Shown: positions 1-5,918 of the stretch, one piece after another
Numbering within the stretch: position 1 is the stretch's first letter
Layout: every line of letters begins with the position of its first letter
NCBI GenBank assembly: GCA_017547265.1
Contig: JAFYQC010000304.1
Location: forward strand, 1-6,311
Origin: Kiritimatiellia bacterium
Lineage (GTDB): Bacteria > Verrucomicrobiota > Kiritimatiellia > RFP12 > UBA1067
DNA: 6,311 nucleotides
Direction: 5' to 3'
The notes under the pieces: model-generated
Told to the model about the DNA's origin: nothing
Seen by the model: the letters and a program-made list of their open reading frames with translations, nothing else
Database searches by the model: none
Program-made: the position numbers and the translations under genes

Positions 1-325
1 ACTTCGCCCTGCCTAACGACACGGAAACGACTGAGTGCACCGCCTCGGGAATCCAACCGTGAACGGACAAAGCCGACTCCATGCTGACATAGCTCGGACC
101 GTATATTATATTTGCAATGACATTGCAACTAATCCCCTGACGACGATATTTAGGAGCAAGGCAGTACAACCCCCTGCGGATGTGAATGATTTCTCCTGCA
201 GCTATTGCCCGTTTGACAATCCCACGAACGGAATTTCGCCCTTCACCCAACCAAACAAGAACGTCTGAATAGGTGAAGATTCCTGTGCGAGACAATTCAA
301 ATGCCTTCTCCGTCAAATGATTCAT
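1..325 (-). CDS. AbiEi-family antitoxin / winged-helix regulator, 3' end beyond the window
   Basis: Reading the minus strand from ATG at 325 gives 108 codons with no stop before the window edge, so the C-terminal part is missing. The protein begins MNHLTEKAFELSRTG. Residues 1-55 look like a small winged helix-turn-helix ending in IRRGLYCLAPKYRR, and residues about 73-90 carry the block IYGPSYVSMESALSVHGWIPE. This pairing is typical of AbiEi-type antitoxins, which in studied type IV toxin-antitoxin systems repress their own promoter and counteract AbiEii, a nucleotidyltransferase-fold toxin. If the pair is intact, the toxin gene should follow to the left of the window. An in-frame ATG at 331 is an alternative start; a stop lies just upstream of it. 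No clear Shine-Dalgarno is seen. Sampled 60-base lines are 45-48% G+C, against about 62% in the transporter gene, which fits an acquired module. Family assignment is from remembered motifs. Confidence 0.78.
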   Translation of the reverse strand, partial: MNHLTEKAFELSRTGIFTYSDVLVWLGEGRNSVRGIVKRAIAAGEIIHIRRGLYCLAPKYRRQGISCNVIANIIYGPSYVSMESALSVHGWIPEAVHSVVSVSLGRAK

Positions 326-331
326 GCGCAT

Positions 332-354
332 ATAGTATCATAAAATGACACTAT
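332..354. promoter_or_regulatory. palindromic operator candidate upstream of the antitoxin gene
   Basis: ATAGTATCAT (332-341) and ATGACACTAT (345-354) are inverted repeats matching at 9 of 10 positions around the spacer AAA. The palindrome is directly upstream of the minus-strand antitoxin start. AbiEi proteins studied in other bacteria bind inverted repeats at their own promoter and repress it, so this is the natural candidate site. The position and symmetry are seen; the protein that binds is inferred. Confidence 0.5.
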
Positions 355-361
355 CTTGCAA
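332..361 (-). promoter_or_regulatory. possible sigma-70-type promoter of the antitoxin gene
   Basis: On the minus strand TTGCAA (361-356) could serve as -35 and TACTAT (337-332) as -10, with an 18-base spacer and a TG one base upstream of the -10 (extended -10 style). GATACT (339-334), with a 16-base spacer, is an alternative. Each hexamer matches consensus at only 4 of 6 positions. If TACTAT is right, transcription would start at about 325, on the ATG itself, giving a leaderless message; this would agree with the missing ribosome binding site. The promoter would lie almost wholly inside the palindrome at 332-354. Confidence 0.3.
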
Positions 362-558
362 TAGTTTACAACACGCATCTCGCCGCCGCAGGCATATCCA
401 GTCTCTCTTAAGCCGGACACTCGCTATGAGCCTACTACTATACGAGCAATCGCAACGGACATGACATTATAAACGCTAGTGACATATTTTGTAAAATCAA
501 AATCGGCACATTACAACAGATATACTGCGCCATAGTAAATCAGGCAGCATTTTAGGCG
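362..558. other. intergenic region between the divergent units
   Basis: About 200 AT-rich bases with no convincing gene on either strand. It is where enhancer sites for the sigma-54 promoter downstream would be expected. A TTGTAA (489-494) and a TTACAA (511-516) form a loose inverted pair about 50-70 bases upstream of the -24 element. No sequence resembling the classical NtrC site (TGCAC-N7-GTGCA type) was recognised. TATACT at 521-526 resembles a -10 box but has no decent -35 partner. Confidence 0.4.
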
Positions 559-576
559 TTGGCACGGCGTTTGCTA
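559..576 (+). promoter_or_regulatory. sigma-54 (RpoN) promoter of the P-II/amt unit
   Basis: TTGGCACGGCGTTTGCTA matches the -24/-12 consensus (TGGCAC-N5-TTGCW) almost perfectly. The invariant GG is at 561-562 and the invariant GC at 573-574, exactly ten bases apart as sigma-54 requires. Transcription should begin near 586, leaving a leader of about 35 bases before the P-II start codon. Sigma-54 promoters need an ATP-driven enhancer-binding protein; in nitrogen genes this is commonly NtrC or a relative. The match and spacing are seen; the identity of the activator is not. Confidence 0.9.
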
Positions 577-620
577 AATGGGGCGCGACGCTGCGATGGT
601 CGCGGCGCAAGAAAGGAAAG

Positions 621-962
621 ATGAAACTGATCATAGCCTACATTCAGCCCGAGAGACTGAATGCCGTCAAGCAGGCGTTGTTCGCCCGTGAGATATACAA
701 GATGTCCGTCACAAACGCACTCGGCTGCGGAAAGCAAGGCGGATACCTCCACTTGTACAGAGGCGCCGTAGAGGAAGTCACGCTCCACAAGAAGATGCGC
801 CTTGCAATCGCGGTGAACGACCACTTCATCGACAAGACGATCGAGGCGATCATCGAAGGCGCGCGCACGGGAGACATCGGCGACGGAAAGATCTTCGTCC
901 TTCCGATGGACGAGTGCGTGAGAATAAGAACCGGCGAGCGCGGCCCATCGGCAATAGGATAG
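621..962 (+). CDS. glnK: P-II nitrogen regulatory protein (GlnB/GlnK family)
   Basis: This 113-residue protein is the normal length for P-II, the small trimeric sensor of 2-oxoglutarate and ATP/ADP. By alignment from memory with E. coli GlnB, the T-loop spans about 37-55, Gln39 and Lys58 (2-oxoglutarate/ATP ligands) are kept, [10 protein letters not shown] (84-93) is the P-II C-terminal signature, and Arg101 and Arg103 (RIRTGE) are the nucleotide-contacting arginines. The T-loop is atypical: LYRGAVEEV has Glu at 51, where E. coli has the uridylylated Tyr51, and Lys40 is Gly. Control by a GlnD-type uridylyltransferase at that site is therefore unlikely. An AAAGGAA (612-618) lies close before the ATG. 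The gene is first behind a sigma-54 promoter and is followed by amt, the classic glnK-amtB arrangement, so its probable partner is that transporter. The symbol rests on this context; GlnK and GlnB are not separable by sequence alone. Confidence 0.93.
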   Translation: MKLIIAYIQPERLNAVKQALFAREIYKMSVTNALGCGKQGGYLHLYRGAVEEVTLHKKMRLAIAVNDHFIDKTIEAIIEGARTGDIGDGKIFVLPMDECVRIRTGERGPSAIG

Positions 963-967
963 TTTTA

Positions 968-1028
968 GACAGGATTAACAGGATTTACAAGATTGTAGGA
1001 TAATCCTGTTAATCATGTAAATCCTGTC
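968..1028. repeat. inverted repeat built from 9-base units, between the P-II and amt genes
   Basis: The left arm (968-994) is three 9-base units: GACAGGATT, AACAGGATT and TACAAGATT. The right arm (1002-1028), read on the other strand, is GACAGGATT, TACATGATT and AACAGGATT. The arms pair at 23 of 27 positions around a 7-base loop (995-1001), and TTTT (963-966) with AAAA (1030-1033) lengthens the stem. It fills most of the 85-base spacer. No U-run follows the stem on either strand, so a simple intrinsic terminator is unlikely. It looks like a dispersed intergenic palindrome and could modulate mRNA stability or read-through into amt. Confidence 0.85.
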
Positions 1029-1047
1029 AAAAAGAAAGAACGAAAAC

Positions 1048-2343
1048 ATGGAACCTGAAATAACCACTGCAGCAGTTCAAACCAACCTGAACGTAGTCTG
1101 GACCCTCATCGCCGGCATACTCGTCTTTACGATGCAGGCGGGCTTCGCGCTCGTCGAGACCGGCTTCACCCGCGCAAAGAACGCCGCGAACATCATGATG
1201 AAAAACCTGATGGACTTCGCGGCGGGCTCGCTAGGATTCTACATCCTCGGCGCAGCGCTTATGTTCGGCGCGACGAAGCTGGGCGGCTGGCTCGGCTGGG
1301 GCGGACTGGGGATGCCGTCGCTCTCGACCGGCGAAGGCGTCTGGGACTGGACGTTCCTCTTCTTCCAGACGATGTTCGCCGCGACCGCCGCGACAATCGT
1401 ATCTGGCGCAGTCGCGGAACGCATTGAGTTCAAGAGCTATCTCATCTACTCGGCGATCGTGTCGGCTATCGTCTACCCGATAAGCGGCCACTGGATGTGG
1501 GGCTCGCTCGCGGGCGAGACGTCGCAGGGCTGGATCGAGGCCCTCGGCTTCCACGACTTCGCGGGCTCGACGGTCGTCCACTCCGTCGGCGGATGGATCG
1601 CGCTCGCTGGCGCAATCGCGCTCGGCCCGCGTATCGGAAAGTACCGTCCCGACGGCAAGCCGAATCCGATTCCCGGCCACTCGCTCGTCCTCGGAACGCT
1701 CGGCGTGTTCCTCCTATGGATCGGCTGGTTCGGCTTTAACCCAGGCAGCTACACCGCCGGCATCGGCTCCATCGGCCGCGTCGCGATGACCACCAACCTC
1801 GCCGCGTGCGCCGGCACGATTGCCGCGCTCGTCACCGCCTGGGTAATCATGGGCAAGCCCGACCTCACCATGGCGCTGAACGGTTCGCTCGCAGGCCTCG
1901 TCGCGATTACGGCGCCCTGCGATGTCGTGACCGCAAACGCCGCAGTCATAATCGGACTCGTCGCAGGCATAATCGTCGTCCTCTCGGTGTTCGCGCTCGA
2001 CAAGATCCACATCGACGATCCCGTTGGCGCGGTGTCGGTCCACTGCGTGAACGGCGTCTGGGGCACGCTCGCGGTCGGACTCTTCGCGGCGCCTGCTGCG
2101 GCGGGCTACGGCAACGAGATGGTAGGGCTCTTCTACGGCGGCGGCTTCAAGTTTCTCGGCGTGCAGCTCGTCGGCGTTGGCACGACTGCGGTTTGGGCGC
2201 TCGGCACGGGTCTTACGATCTTCTTCGCACTGAAGAAACTCGGCATCCTCCGCGTCAGCGAGAAGACGGAGCTCAAGGGCCTCGACGTGACCGAACACGG
2301 CCAAGACGCCTACGCCTCGTTCCAGTTCTTCTCAAACATCTGA
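1048..2343 (+). CDS. amt: ammonium transporter, Amt/MEP/Rh family
   Basis: The 431-residue protein is a polytopic inner-membrane ammonium channel of full family length, with about eleven hydrophobic segments. The Amt signature starts at DFAGSTVVHSVGG (170-182). The pore twin histidines are His178 and His332 (VSVHCVNGVWG), and FFQTMFAATAATIVSGAVAERI (split about 105-126) is the conserved block around the external Phe gate. The cytosolic tail holds GLDVTEHGQDAYA (411-423); this GLDxxEHG-type motif is the part that contacts GlnK in studied transporters, so the protein should be gated by the P-II protein encoded just upstream. No cleavable signal peptide is evident. The ribosome binding site is poor (only A/G-rich AAAGAAAG before the ATG), and a long inverted repeat precedes it, so translation or message supply may be tuned below that of the P-II gene. 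No frameshift or missing key residue was seen. Confidence 0.97.
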   Translation: MEPEITTAAVQTNLNVVWTLIAGILVFTMQAGFALVETGFTRAKNAANIMMKNLMDFAAGSLGFYILGAALMFGATKLGGWLGWGGLGMPSLSTGEGVWDWTFLFFQTMFAATAATIVSGAVAERIEFKSYLIYSAIVSAIVYPISGHWMWGSLAGETSQGWIEALGFHDFAGSTVVHSVGGWIALAGAIALGPRIGKYRPDGKPNPIPGHSLVLGTLGVFLLWIGWFGFNPGSYTAGIGSIGRVAMTTNLAACAGTIAALVTAWVIMGKPDLTMALNGSLAGLVAITAPCDVVTANAAVIIGLVAGIIVVLSVFALDKIHIDDPVGAVSVHCVNGVWGTLAVGLFAAPAAAGYGNEMVGLFYGGGFKFLGVQLVGVGTTAVWALGTGLTIFFALKKLGILRVSEKTELKGLDVTEHGQDAYASFQFFSNI

Positions 2344-2373
2344 TTCACCAACAATTCAGAAAACAAACTCTTT

Positions 2374-2417
2374 GCCTGCAGCGATGGTCTTTACGTATTT
2401 GCGCCATCGCCGCAGGC
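2374..2417 (+). terminator. strong hairpin downstream of amt, possible terminator
   Basis: GCCTGCAGCGATGG (2374-2387) pairs with CCATCGCCGCAGGC (2404-2417) over 14 positions with one mismatch, around a 16-base loop. It begins 31 bases after the amt stop codon, where a transcript end is expected. CCCCTTCTC follows instead of a run of T, so it is not a canonical intrinsic terminator. It could stop transcription weakly, protect the 3' end of the message, or be a dispersed palindrome. Confidence 0.55.
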
Positions 2418-2464
2418 CCCCTTCTCAAGTGATTTACCCTAAATTCGTCAGTTTCTAGCCAAGA

Positions 2465-2484
2465 TATTCTCCTGTATTCTCCTG
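2465..2484. repeat. 10-base tandem repeat, two copies
   Basis: TATTCTCCTG occurs twice in direct perfect tandem (2465-2474 and 2475-2484), followed by TTCTTTGTGGC. It lies in the gap between amt and gltD, well upstream of the sigma-54 promoter. On the other strand the unit reads CAGGAGAATA and resembles in style the other short-period repeats of this window (8-base and 9-base units). No function is visible. Confidence 0.6.
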
Positions 2485-2530
2485 TTCTTTGTGGCTTACA
2501 CTTTCTATTTTCCAGCTGCCGTTTTTAGGT

Positions 2531-2592
2531 TTACAAGTTCAAGATTTGTAATATTCTAACGCCACTCTCGCGCCAGATTACAAAAAATGTAA
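2531..2592. promoter_or_regulatory. possible activator-binding region upstream of the gltD promoter
   Basis: Two small inverted repeats share the same half site: TTACAA (2531-2536) with TTGTAA (2546-2551), and TTACA (2578-2582) with TGTAA (2588-2592). They lie about 25-85 bases upstream of the -24 element. A TTGTAA/TTACAA pair also occurs upstream of the first sigma-54 promoter (489-516). The shared half site could be an enhancer-binding-protein site, but the region is AT-rich and such short words can arise by chance. Confidence 0.25.
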
Positions 2593-2613
2593 AAAACTGA
2601 CCCTTTTAAGGCG

Positions 2614-2631
2614 TTGGCATGAGATTTGCTA
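2614..2631 (+). promoter_or_regulatory. sigma-54 (RpoN) promoter of the gltD-glmS-gltB operon
   Basis: TTGGCATGAGATTTGCTA has the invariant GG (2616-2617) and GC (2628-2629) with exactly ten bases between. The similarity to the promoter at 559-576 extends upstream (TTTTA, GGCG directly before TTGGCA). Transcription should begin near 2641, which places the gltD start only about 20 bases downstream and leaves just enough room for its AAGGA (2651-2655) ribosome binding site. The message would carry gltD, glmS and gltB. Confidence 0.88.
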
Positions 2632-2660
2632 ATCTCTTCACTTGATAAGCAAGGATTATC

Positions 2661-4046
2661 ATGAAGAGAATACACGACATCTATCGCCCGATGGAAGAGC
2701 GTAAAAGCGACTGGAACGAAGTCGAACGGTCGCTTACCGACGACGAACTGAAGGAACAGACCTCGCGCTGCATGAACTGCGGCCAGCCCTTCTGCCATGC
2801 CTACGGCTGCCCTCTCGGGAATCTCGTTCCCGACCAGAATCGCGCCGTGGCGCAGGGCGACTGGAAACGCGCCTACGATCTCCTTACCCAAAACTCCGAC
2901 TTCCCCGAATTCACCTCGCGCATCTGCCCAGCTCTGTGCGAGGCTTCTTGTGTACACCAACTTGACGAAGAGTCCGTCATGGTGCGACAGTCGGAGAAGC
3001 GCATCATCGAGACCGCCTTCAATTACGGCTGGGTGGTGCCGCGTCCACCCACGCAGGAAAACGGCAAGAAGGTGGCGATAATCGGCGCAGGCCCCGCCGG
3101 GCTTTCCGCCGCGGCCACGCTTCGCCGCCGTGGCTGGGCGGTCACGGTCTACGAAAGGCGCGCCAATATCGGCGGACTTCTCCGCTACGGCATCCCCTGC
3201 TTCAAGCTCGACAAGGCGCTTATCGAACGCCGTCGGAAGATCCTCGAAGCGGAAGGCATCAAGTTCGTTACTGGCTGCGAAATCGGAAAGGACGTTTCCG
3301 CGGAATGGCTCGCAAAGGAAAACGATGCCGTAGTCGTCGCAATCGGAACTCCTGCGGCGCGCGATCTCAAGATTCCGGGGCGCGAACTTAAAGGAGTTCA
3401 TCTCGCGCTTGAACTACTTGAGGGCCAGAACCGCTTCCTCACCGGCGAGATTCCCACGGCGCCGATTTCCGCCAAAGGCAAGAAGGTGCTGGTAATTGGC
3501 GGTGGCGACACTGGCTCTGACTGCGTAGGCACGTCTATCCGCCAAGGTGCAAAGTCGGTGACGCAGATCGAGATCATGCCAAAGCCGCCGGACGAGCGCG
3601 ACGCTTCGACTCCTTGGCCGCTCTGGCCTTACATGCTCCGCACGAGCTCCAGCCACAAGGAAGGATGCGAGAGGCGCTGGAACCTCAACTCTTTAAGATT
3701 TGTCGAGAACTCTGCGAACTCCGCGTCTCCGCGTGAGGCAAAAACAGTTGCCGGTGTCGAAGTTGAGACCGTCGAATGGGAGTTCACCCCTGAAGGCAGG
3801 CCCGCGAAGTTTCAATCTGTGCCGGGGACCAAGGAACTCATAAAGGCCGACCTTGTGTTTCTCGCGATGGGCTTTACAGGCGTTCCGACCACAAGCCCGA
3901 TTGTCGCGCAGCTCGGCCTACAGCAGACGCCGCGCACCGCGCTCATACCGGATGCCGCGAAGAACATATACTGCGTCGGCGACTGTGCAAACGGCGCGTC
4001 CCTCGTCGTTCGTGCGCTCGCAAGCGGAAAGTCACTACAGATATAG
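2661..4046 (+). CDS. gltD: glutamate synthase [NADPH] small (beta) subunit
   Basis: The small subunit oxidises NAD(P)H and passes electrons through FAD and Fe-S clusters to the large subunit, where 2-oxoglutarate and glutamine-derived ammonia become glutamate. Visible parts: N-terminal Fe-S cysteines 37, 40, 45, 50 and 89, 93, 97; FAD Rossmann motif IGAGPAG (141-147); NAD(P)H motif VIGGGDTGSD (278-287); PWPLWPYMLRTSSSHKEGCE (318-337), typical of GltD; and C-terminal FAD contact CVGDCANGASLVV (438-450). The start at 2661 is supported by AAGGA five bases upstream and by the sigma-54 promoter. Two oddities: residues about 348-361 (ENSANSASPREAK) are encoded by an in-frame dispersed repeat, and the protein ends at SGKSLQI, earlier than relatives that usually continue with a final helix of roughly 10-20 residues. 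The stop codon overlaps the ribosome binding site of glmS, so the two are translationally close. Confidence 0.96.
   Translation: MKRIHDIYRPMEERKSDWNEVERSLTDDELKEQTSRCMNCGQPFCHAYGCPLGNLVPDQNRAVAQGDWKRAYDLLTQNSDFPEFTSRICPALCEASCVHQLDEESVMVRQSEKRIIETAFNYGWVVPRPPTQENGKKVAIIGAGPAGLSAAATLRRRGWAVTVYERRANIGGLLRYGIPCFKLDKALIERRRKILEAEGIKFVTGCEIGKDVSAEWLAKENDAVVVAIGTPAARDLKIPGRELKGVHLALELLEGQNRFLTGEIPTAPISAKGKKVLVIGGGDTGSDCVGTSIRQGAKSVTQIEIMPKPPDERDASTPWPLWPYMLRTSSSHKEGCERRWNLNSLRFVENSANSASPREAKTVAGVEVETVEWEFTPEGRPAKFQSVPGTKELIKADLVFLAMGFTGVPTTSPIVAQLGLQQTPRTALIPDAAKNIYCVGDCANGASLVVRALASGKSLQI
3708..3740 (-). repeat. short-period dispersed repeat inside gltD, in frame
   Basis: On the minus strand this segment contains CGCGGAGA, CGCGGAGTT and CGCAGAGT in a row (3734-3710), degenerate copies of the CGCAGAGA unit found perfectly three times in gltB at 6158-6181. 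The leading CTCACGC matches CTCGCGC of the gltB copy. Here it is inverted relative to the gene and read through as ENSANSASPREA, lying between the conserved RF (346-347) and AGVEVETVEWE (364-374). Family members usually have a shorter link here, as I recall them. Confidence 0.75.
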
Positions 4047-4057
4047 GAAAAAATACC

Positions 4058-5902
4058 ATGTGCGGAATAGTAGGATTTACTTCACGGAACAAGTCGGCCG
4101 TCGGGCCTCTTGTAAACGGCCTCAGGCGTCTTGAGTACCGCGGCTACGACTCGGCGGGCGTCGCACTCGAATCTGCAGAAGGCATAAAAGTCTACAAGCA
4201 GACGGGAAAAGTCGCCAAGCTCGACAATCTTCTTTCACGGGCACTTCCGGAAAACGAGCGCGGCAAATACACGATCGGCATCGCGCACACGCGCTGGGCG
4301 ACGCACGGTCTTCCGACCGTGGCCAACGCGCACCCGCATGTAGCCGATGGCGGCAATCTCGCCCTCGTCCACAACGGCATAATCGAAAACTACGCGGCGC
4401 TCCGCGCTGGGCTCGAGAAGCGCGGCGTAAAGTTCCTTTCGCAGACCGACACCGAAGTTGTCGCACACCTGATCGCCGCGTTCGACAAGGGCGACCTCTT
4501 GGCAGCCGCAGCCGAGGCGCTAAAGCGCGTCGAGGGAACTTACGGCATCGCAGCAATATCTGCAAAGCATCCGGGCGAGATGGTCGTTGCTCGCAAGGGA
4601 AGCCCTCTCGTCATCGGCGTTGGAGAAGACGACATCGTCGTCGCGAGCGACGTGTCGGCCATTGTCGCGTACACCCGCCAGGTCATCTACCTCAAGGACG
4701 GCGATATCGCGCGCATCACGCCGCACGGCGTCGACATCCACACTCTCGACAACTCTCCCGTCACCCGCGAAGTGCAGGAAGTGGACTGGGATATCGGCGC
4801 GATAGAAAAAGGCGGCTATGAACACTTCATGCTCAAGGAGATCTTCGAGCAGCCCGACGCACTCGCAAACACGATTCGCGGACGACTCGATCCCGCAGGA
4901 GGGACGGCGTTCCTCTCGGGGCTCTCGCTCTCGCCGCGCGAGCTCGCCGCCGTTAGGCGCGTCGTCATCGTGGGGTGCGGAACCTCGCTTCACGCAGGCA
5001 TGGTCGGCAAGTACCTCTTCGAGAAGCTGGCCGACATTCCGACAGCACCCGAGCAGGCGGCGGAATTCAGGTACTCGAACCCGATTGTCGGGCCAAACGA
5101 CTGGGTGATGGCGCTTTCGCAGTCTGGCGAGACAGCCGACACGCTTGCGGCCGTCCGCGAGTCTATCAGAAAAGGCGCGCTCGTCTCGGGTCTCTGCAAT
5201 GTCGTCGGCTCCACGATTGCACGCGAGGCCGGGCGTGGCGTCTACCTCCACGCGGGACCAGAGATTTCCGTCGCGTCCACGAAGGCGTTTACCGCGCAGG
5301 TGACTGCCCTTCTCATGACAGCGCTCAAGCTCGGACGCACGCGTCGCCTCTCCTTCGAGGACGGCGATCGGCTCGTGAAGGAAATCTCTCGTCTCCCCGA
5401 ACTCGTCAGCAAGGTGCTCGAGGGGAACGATGCGATCGCGAAAGTCGCGGAGAAGTACGCGAAGGCAGACGACATGTTCTTCATCGGACGCGGGATGTTG
5501 CACCCCGTGGCGCTCGAAGGAGCGCTCAAGATAAAGGAAGTCGCCTACGTCCACGCAGAGGGCTACCAGGCGGCGGAGCTCAAGCACGGACCAATCGCGC
5601 TCCTCTCCGAAAAGACGCCGGTCGTCGCGCTTCTCGCCGACATACCCGGCAAGGAGAAGACGCTCGGCAACGTGCAGGAGTGCCGCGCACGTCTCGCGCC
5701 AGTCATCGGCGTGGTGACCGAGGGCGACGATGCGGCGGCAGCGGCAGTCACCGACGCGCTTACAATTCCGAAAACATGCGCGGAGCTATCGCCCATCGTA
5801 ACAGTAGTGGCGCTCCAGCTCTTCGCGTACCATGTCGCGCGGCTTCGCGGATGCGAAATAGACCAGCCTCGCAACTTGGCGAAATCGGTAACAGTTGAAT
5901 GA
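4058..5902 (+). CDS. glmS: glutamine-fructose-6-phosphate aminotransferase (isomerizing)
   Basis: GlmS makes glucosamine-6-phosphate from fructose-6-phosphate and glutamine in the cytoplasm, the first step to UDP-GlcNAc for peptidoglycan and lipopolysaccharide. At 614 residues it has normal length. The N-terminal class II amidotransferase domain starts MCGIVGF with nucleophile Cys2 (exposed after Met removal) and carries RGYDSAG (28-34) and HTRWATHG (77-84). Two SIS sugar-isomerase domains follow: VVIVGCGTS (302-310) with SQSGETADT (354-362) and STKAFTAQ (407-414), then IGRGMLHPVALEGALKIKEV (476-495). Glu487 (of ALEGALKIKE), His510 (KHGP) and Lys609 (NLAKSVTVE) correspond to the catalytic residues of the E. 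coli enzyme. AGGA (4045-4048) lies nine bases before the ATG and overlaps the gltD stop. Its place between gltD and gltB is unusual and makes it probably sigma-54 driven. No leader resembling the glmS ribozyme can fit in the 11-base gap. Confidence 0.97.
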   Translation: MCGIVGFTSRNKSAVGPLVNGLRRLEYRGYDSAGVALESAEGIKVYKQTGKVAKLDNLLSRALPENERGKYTIGIAHTRWATHGLPTVANAHPHVADGGNLALVHNGIIENYAALRAGLEKRGVKFLSQTDTEVVAHLIAAFDKGDLLAAAAEALKRVEGTYGIAAISAKHPGEMVVARKGSPLVIGVGEDDIVVASDVSAIVAYTRQVIYLKDGDIARITPHGVDIHTLDNSPVTREVQEVDWDIGAIEKGGYEHFMLKEIFEQPDALANTIRGRLDPAGGTAFLSGLSLSPRELAAVRRVVIVGCGTSLHAGMVGKYLFEKLADIPTAPEQAAEFRYSNPIVGPNDWVMALSQSGETADTLAAVRESIRKGALVSGLCNVVGSTIAREAGRGVYLHAGPEISVASTKAFTAQVTALLMTALKLGRTRRLSFEDGDRLVKEISRLPELVSKVLEGNDAIAKVAEKYAKADDMFFIGRGMLHPVALEGALKIKEVAYVHAEGYQAAELKHGPIALLSEKTPVVALLADIPGKEKTLGNVQECRARLAPVIGVVTEGDDAAAAAVTDALTIPKTCAELSPIVTVVALQLFAYHVARLRGCEIDQPRNLAKSVTVE

Positions 5903-5918
5903 TCTCGAGGAAAAGAAG

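Noticed and set aside
35..268. 77-codon + strand open frame at the left edge
   Set aside because: It lies antisense to the antitoxin-like gene, has no family resemblance and no ribosome binding site; the minus-strand reading is clearly protein-like.
426..464. 12-codon open frame from ATG at 426
   Set aside because: It is very short, lacks a ribosome binding site and has no sign of selection.
521..526. TATACT as a sigma-70 -10 box for the P-II gene
   Set aside because: There is no acceptable -35 at 16-18 bases, and the sigma-54 site nearby explains transcription much better.
968..1028. Inverted repeat as CRISPR repeat or intrinsic terminator
   Set aside because: There are no regularly spaced unique spacers, and no T-run follows the stem on either strand.
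2556..3401. 281-codon minus-strand open frame antisense to gltD
   Set aside because: It overlaps the sigma-54 promoter and the conserved Fe-S/FAD coding part of gltD, and the product resembles nothing known.
4047..4057. Possible glmS ribozyme/riboswitch upstream of glmS
   Set aside because: Only 11 bases separate gltD and glmS, far too few for the ribozyme, and the upstream sequence is gltD coding.
4520..5587. 355-codon minus-strand open frame antisense to glmS
   Set aside because: It is the complement of a well-conserved glmS reading frame in GC-rich DNA. Its translation is low-complexity, charged and unlike any family; long antisense frames of this kind are expected by composition.
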